DNA from: an uncultured Corynebacterium sp.
Lineage (GTDB): Bacteria > Actinomycetota > Actinomycetes > Mycobacteriales > Mycobacteriaceae
DNA length: 64,000 nt
Direction of reading: 5' to 3'
Assembly: GCA_943914465.1 (NCBI GenBank)
Contig: CALUCD010000003.1
Location: forward strand, 124,001-188,000
Positions 60,520 to 64,000 of the stretch are shown here, piece by piece. Each line of letters opens with the position of its first letter. The first letter of the stretch is position 1. Below the pieces are notes generated by a model. The model was not told the origin of the DNA. It ran no database searches and worked only from the letters and a program-made list of their open reading frames with translations. The position numbers and the translations under genes are program-made.

Positions 60520-61638
60520 CTACCCCTCACTGCTCGCCGTCAGCTCAATATATTCGCGGCGTGTACGCCCCTTCGGCGAGCACACCATCTCATAATTAAT
60601 AGTGCCCACCGCCTGCGCAAGCTCTGTGGCAGAAACGCCCTGCTCACCGAAAAGAATTGCTTCGTCGCCAACACGGACACCATGGTCGTTGTTGCCCAAC
60701 CAGATCACCACCTGGTCCATGCACACTCTGCCTACTATCGGGTAGCGCACGCCCCGAACTGTCACCTCAAAGTTTGGCTGCCAGGAGCGGGCAATACCAT
60801 CGGCATAACCAGCAGATACCACCGCAGTCATCCCTTCCGCCGGTGAGCGCCAGGTCAACCCGTAACTGACGGGCATATCGGCGGCAACAGGTTTGACCGC
60901 CAGGATCGTTGCTGCCCACGTCATCGCAGGGCGCAGCCCGTGATCCTCACCTTCAATAGGCTCCAGCCCGTACAGACTCACCCCGGGGCGAACCTGCTGG
61001 AAGTGCAGGTCGGGCCGAGACCAGGTCGCCGGGGAGTTGGCCAAATGGTTGCGTACTGGATTCAGCCCCGCCGCACGGGCACGTTCAATCGCGCGAGCAA
61101 AGGCGTCAGCTTGGACGTCGGTGTAAGGGTCAGCGGGGCTATCAGCAAAAGCAAGGTGACTCATCACCCCAGCGACGTGCACTTTCCCGGCGGTCTGGGC
61201 CTCTGCGGCCTGGGCAAAGACCGCATCCCACTCCGACTCCACGAGCCCCGCCCGGTGCATGCCGGTATCTACCTTCAGATAGATGATCTGGGGGTGGGGC
61301 TGGGAGGGGTTGACGGGGGCGTCGACAAGCGAACGCAAATGCTCCGCCGTGGGTACAGCGACCTCAATATTTTCCGGAATTGTCTCCCCTGGAGCCCACA
61401 ACCAGGCGATGATCGGCTTATCGGTTACCGCACGGACAGCGCGCGCCTCATCGAACGTCGCCACCCCGAACGCATCTGCACCGGAAGCTGCCATCACCGG
61501 CACACAACGATCAATCCCATGGTTGTACGCGTCGGCCTTGACCACGCACGCCAAGCGCGCATCGCCAGCGTGCCGCTTGAGCACGGCAGTGTTGTGCGCA
61601 ATGGCGTTCAAATCGATTCGGGCTGTCAGAAGCGTCAT
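60520..61638 (-). CDS. alr: alanine racemase
   Basis: PLP enzyme supplying D-alanine for peptidoglycan, 372 residues. The cofactor lysine is Lys34 in VVKADAYNHG. The catalytic tyrosine lies in PVSYGLTWRS near residue 258, and GRVCMDQ near 300 holds substrate-contact residues. First gene of the alr-tsaE-x-tsaB-rimI-tsaD run; separated from tsaE by only two bases. Confidence 0.97.
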   Translation of the reverse strand: MTLLTARIDLNAIAHNTAVLKRHAGDARLACVVKADAYNHGIDRCVPVMAASGADAFGVATFDEARAVRAVTDKPIIAWLWAPGETIPENIEVAVPTAEHLRSLVDAPVNPSQPHPQIIYLKVDTGMHRAGLVESEWDAVFAQAAEAQTAGKVHVAGVMSHLAFADSPADPYTDVQADAFARAIERARAAGLNPVRNHLANSPATWSRPDLHFQQVRPGVSLYGLEPIEGEDHGLRPAMTWAATILAVKPVAADMPVSYGLTWRSPAEGMTAVVSAGYADGIARSWQPNFEVTVRGVRYPIVGRVCMDQVVIWLGNNDHGVRVGDEAILFGEQGVSATELAQAVGTINYEMVCSPKGRTRREYIELTASSEG

Positions 61639-61659
61639 GGCTACACATTGTGCACCACA

Positions 61660-62328
61660 TCAAAGCCGAGGAAGCAGGTGTAGCGCACCCAAAATGATAA
61701 GGAGGGCTGCCACCACCCACGTAGCCACCGAACTGACCAGCTGGGGGTTGGCTCGTGCCCATTCGAAACCGCGCCCAGCCACACTTTCGGGTGCAGCACG
61801 CACCCACCCAACAAGAAGCGCACACACGGTGGGAAGCGACAACGCTACCGTGGCGTACAGCGGGATCGCAGCGTAGCGCACCGGAGGTTCAACGCCCGCC
61901 ACCGACAGCAAAACAAGGCCGCCATAAAACGGGGCCGACGTTGCTGATTGGATCACGCCCAACACGAAACCCGTCACGGCTGTGAACACAGTTGGGGTGC
62001 GCAAAGGACGCAAAATTCTCGCGACCAATTGTGAGTTGTCCCCGCCTCGCACGGCCAACAATGCTGTGGCGACCCCCGTGAGGATAAGGACGATGCCGAA
62101 CACCGGCCCGTTGACCACACGCTGCATCGCCGGGCCCAACCTTTCGAAGACAGCAAGCATCACCAACGCGAGAGAGGCAACACCCAACCAATCGCCCGCA
62201 ATGAGCAGCGCACTGATTTTTCCGTACCGGCCACCCTCACGCGGCGCCACAATGCCAACTGCGGCGAGCACCGCAATCAGCAACAAATTGATCGAATCGA
62301 TAAAGGCAAGTGCAAGCGCGCCGAGCAT
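61660..62328 (-). CDS. GAP-family/LysE-like membrane transporter
   Basis: A 222-residue integral membrane protein with six helices: ALALAFIDSINLLLIAVLAAVG, ALLIAGDWLGVASLALVMLA, GIVLILTGVATALL, AVTGFVLGVIQSATSAPFYGG, LYATVALSLPTVCALL, and VATWVVAALLIILGAL. The fold and the FIDSINxxxI opening resemble the GAP/CadD-LysE group of small efflux proteins. ATG 62328 follows GGAGGCGAG; the long in-frame extension to 62580 is not coding-like. Substrate unknown. Confidence 0.82.
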   Translation of the reverse strand: MLGALALAFIDSINLLLIAVLAAVGIVAPREGGRYGKISALLIAGDWLGVASLALVMLAVFERLGPAMQRVVNGPVFGIVLILTGVATALLAVRGGDNSQLVARILRPLRTPTVFTAVTGFVLGVIQSATSAPFYGGLVLLSVAGVEPPVRYAAIPLYATVALSLPTVCALLVGWVRAAPESVAGRGFEWARANPQLVSSVATWVVAALLIILGALHLLPRL

Positions 62329-62487
62329 CTCGCCTCCTCTCGTGTCTGTTCGTGTTTGCTCGTGTTTGCACTGTCTACGCAGGTCCAAACGTGAGCCAGG
62401 GTAGACCATCACACCGGTCGCCTTCCGGTGACGCCCTGCCAGGCATTCCGCCATGCGCACTCCCGAGGACCGAAAACGGAAATCAAG

Positions 62488-62493
62488 TAGACT
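62488..62493 (+). promoter_or_regulatory. -10 element of the leaderless hydrolase-like gene
   Basis: TAGACT, seven bases before GTG 62501. Confidence 0.5.
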
Positions 62494-62500
62494 TTGCGAC

Positions 62501-63355
62501 GTGTCTGCCAAGTTGAAACAACTCTCAACCCTGTCGAAGCGTGGCCCCCACCGTGTCATGGAAGGCGACCTCGGGTACACCGGGCTGCCGGGGAAGGTCT
62601 ACGCACCAGCAGAAGGCCGCGATCTGCCCGCGGTCGCATTCGGCCACGACTGGCGCCGCGATATCAGCGCGTATGAAGCAACCTTGCGCCACCTGGCAAG
62701 CTGGGGAATTGTAGTAGCAGCTCCAAACACCGAAACTGGCCTCAGACCCGACCACAAAGGCTTTGCTGCGGACCTGGAAACCGCCATGCAGATCCTGGCC
62801 GGCGTGCAGGTTGGCAACGGCAATATCACCGTCTCACCCGGAAAACTCGCCATCGCAGGCCACGGCATGGGTGGAGGCGCCGCAGTGCTGGCCTCGGTAG
62901 ATAACCAGAAGGTGCGAACGACCGTGGCGATCTACCCAGCCAATGTCGCGCCCTCTGCAGTCGAAGCAGCGCGCAACTTGTTCGTACCCGGTCTGATCAT
63001 TGGCCCGGGTGAGGACGCGAACTCACTGTTCAGCCCGGGCAACCCAGCCAAGCTCGCCTATAACTGGGCGGGGGAGGCGGTGTACACCGTGATCAAGAAG
63101 GGTGACCAGCAAGGCTTCTCCGAGGATGGACTGAAAAAGCGCCTGCTTGGCCTCGGCAAATCAAGTAGCAAAACGCAAGCGGCGGCTCGCGGCTTGGTCA
63201 CCGGTTACCTGCTCTACCAGTTGAACGACGAGAAGAAGTACCAGGCCTTCGCAGATCCGGAAGCCAGCGGCAAGGGAATCGAAACGCTTACCGGCGATAA
63301 ATTAACTCAGGCGGCAGGGCTCGCGCGAGACAACGCGACATTCTCGCTGTTTTAG
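62501..63355 (+). CDS. alpha/beta-hydrolase-fold protein lacking the usual nucleophile
   Basis: A 284-residue protein resembling dienelactone hydrolase/PET-hydrolase-type esterases: FGHDWRRD near 48, the VVAAPNTETG segment, and the nucleophile-elbow AGHGMGGGAA near 119-128. The elbow position that normally holds Ser or Cys is Gly122, so ordinary serine-hydrolase chemistry is unlikely. No signal peptide is seen. GTG 62501 is supported by the -10 right before it. Could be a degenerate enzyme or a binding protein. Confidence 0.85.
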   Translation: MSAKLKQLSTLSKRGPHRVMEGDLGYTGLPGKVYAPAEGRDLPAVAFGHDWRRDISAYEATLRHLASWGIVVAAPNTETGLRPDHKGFAADLETAMQILAGVQVGNGNITVSPGKLAIAGHGMGGGAAVLASVDNQKVRTTVAIYPANVAPSAVEAARNLFVPGLIIGPGEDANSLFSPGNPAKLAYNWAGEAVYTVIKKGDQQGFSEDGLKKRLLGLGKSSSKTQAAARGLVTGYLLYQLNDEKKYQAFADPEASGKGIETLTGDKLTQAAGLARDNATFSLF

Positions 63356-63422
63356 TACACCCCCAGTTCAGACCTTCTCATCTTCCCGGTTCTCTCAGGG
63401 TGCCAGGGTGATTGGCAGCGCC

Positions 63423-63698
63423 TTAGTGCGCCGAATTTCCCGCCCCAGACGAACCTGGCCCTTCCCTGCGAAGCACCGAACGAACCTGCCCTTGGCCGCG
63501 CTCCCGGCGACGGGGCATCGAATATTCCCCACGAGGGATATGCATCGGCGGGCGCTGCGGATGCAACTCACGCGCCACGGCTTGCTGCTGCGCGGTGATC
63601 TCCATTTTCCGTTGCGTCTCGCGCAACACCGCCTCAAAGTCCTCCAACCGCTTCGCGGTACGCCGCTGATACATCTCGGCGAATTCGATGAAATCCAC
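63423..63698 (-). CDS. small hypothetical protein, 91 residues
   Basis: Starts at GTG 63698, whose G is shared with the previous gene's TAG stop (TAGTG); GTG 63704 is an in-frame alternative. The first half is helical and charged (FAEMYQRRTAKRLEDFEAVL), predicted coiled coil; the second half is Arg/Gly/Pro-rich and probably disordered. No signal peptide or known family. Translational coupling with the upstream gene suggests joint action. Confidence 0.6.
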   Translation of the reverse strand: MDFIEFAEMYQRRTAKRLEDFEAVLRETQRKMEITAQQQAVARELHPQRPPMHIPRGEYSMPRRRERGQGQVRSVLRREGPGSSGAGNSAH

Positions 63699-64000
63699 TA
63701 CCACTCACCCATCTTCTTCATCTTCCAAGCGGCTTGGTTCTGCGGTTGCACAGGGGGCACCTGCGGCTCCGGTTCGGAGTCCACGTTGTGCTGTTCGGGG
63801 TCCACGTTGTGCTGCACGCTCGATGCGTCAACCGCTTCAAACTTTTTCGGCGGCGGCGCAGGCTCCTCCACCTGGGCAAGTTCAGGTGGAGGAGCAATGA
63901 CGCCTTCGGCGGTGCTATTGGCCGCTGGCTGGTCAGAGGCTGGTTGCGGTTCCCATCCGGAGGTCACCGCTGGGGCTGTCGGCGGGACTGATCCGGGGTG
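63698..64000 (-). CDS. Pro-rich hypothetical protein, possibly continuing past the right edge
   Basis: The frame stays open from 63698 to the window edge. GTG 63967 is a possible internal start, but the 11 codons before it contain no stop, so the real start may lie outside. The visible sequence is rich in Pro, Glu and Gln, with a duplicated QHNVD motif encoded by a 15-bp DNA repeat, and a basic KMKKMGEW end. Predicted disordered; no family recognised. Coupled to the gene at 63423. Confidence 0.5.
   Translation of the reverse strand, partial: HPGSVPPTAPAVTSGWEPQPASDQPAANSTAEGVIAPPPELAQVEEPAPPPKKFEAVDASSVQHNVDPEQHNVDSEPEPQVPPVQPQNQAAWKMKKMGEW
63779..63814. repeat. 15-bp direct repeat inside the right-edge gene
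   Basis: GTCCACGTTGTGCTG occurs at 63779-63793 and again at 63800-63814, a 21-bp (seven-codon) period that duplicates QHNVD in the encoded protein. Confidence 0.85.

Noticed and set aside
62336..62370. TCGTGTTTGC-type repeats upstream of the GAP-family gene
   Set aside because: Only short imperfect copies; no position or symmetry suggests an operator.
1..64000. tRNA, rRNA, CRISPR, riboswitch, insertion-sequence or prophage signatures
   Set aside because: All larger gaps were read on both strands. No cloverleaf, repeat-spacer array, transposase, integrase or terminal inverted repeat was recognised.

Overview
This window is a chromosomal segment of a Corynebacterium-type actinobacterium. The evidence is the moderately GC-rich sequence, many leaderless genes (TAnnnT about 6-8 bases before the start codon), and marker genes: monomeric isocitrate dehydrogenase, a WhiB regulator beside sigD/rsdA, GroEL with a His-ended tail, BioB with its auxiliary protein, and operators of the McbR, LexA, BioQ and CIRCE types. 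Most of it looks like conserved core chromosome. I see no prophage, insertion sequence, rRNA, tRNA or CRISPR array.

Layout. 1-6.4 kb: a partial XRE regulator, a possible tiny secreted peptide, upp, a two-gene pair ending in an NlpC/P60 hydrolase without an evident signal peptide, an unknown protein, a TRIC-type channel and a D,D-carboxypeptidase. 6.4-13.5 kb: a Fic protein, a BrkB-type membrane protein, trpS, bsaP-bioB under BioQ-like operators, a secreted CAP-domain protein and xthA. 13.6-21.4 kb: icd, then a sulfur block: a 2-oxoglutarate oxygenase paired with an orphan MetQ-like lipoprotein, metX, metY, and an aldo/keto reductase. 21.5-28.3 kb: a DUF3017-type membrane protein and folD, a tRNA methyltransferase, two bacterial PH-domain membrane proteins and dnaE2. 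28.5-36.9 kb: a methionine importer with two tandem MetQ lipoproteins (metQ-metQ-metN-metI), a HAD hydrolase, a sucrase/ferredoxin-like protein, an AMIN-like lipoprotein, and imuA'-imuB, which with dnaE2 would form an SOS mutasome. 37.0-45.4 kb: a five-gene peptide-type ABC importer operon ending in a fused CMD/alkylhydroperoxidase protein, divergent from a large FAD/NAD(P)-binding protein. A perfect TAGAC-N6-GTCTA box lies between them. 45.4-54.4 kb: guaA, an Aer-like PAS protein, guaB3, guaB, a DUF5319 protein, rsdA, sigD and a WhiB regulator. 54.5-64 kb: groL, groES with a perfect CIRCE element, the tsaD-rimI-tsaB-(unknown)-tsaE-alr set, a GAP-type transporter, an alpha/beta-hydrolase-like protein and two small unknown genes at the right edge.

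How the parts fit. The clearest theme is sulfur and methionine: metX/metY make homocysteine from acetylhomoserine and sulfide, and MetQ-MetN-MetI imports methionine. Four loci carry related TAGAC-N6-GT(C/A) boxes. Two of these loci are uncharacterised: the oxygenase/MetQ-like pair and the ABC/CMD/FAD cluster. The latter is the best candidate for an undescribed system, plausibly uptake and oxidative or reductive release of sulfur from an unknown organic substrate. A second theme is SOS mutagenesis, with LexA-like boxes before both dnaE2 and imuA'. Functions rest on sequence motifs recognised by eye; no database search was run.
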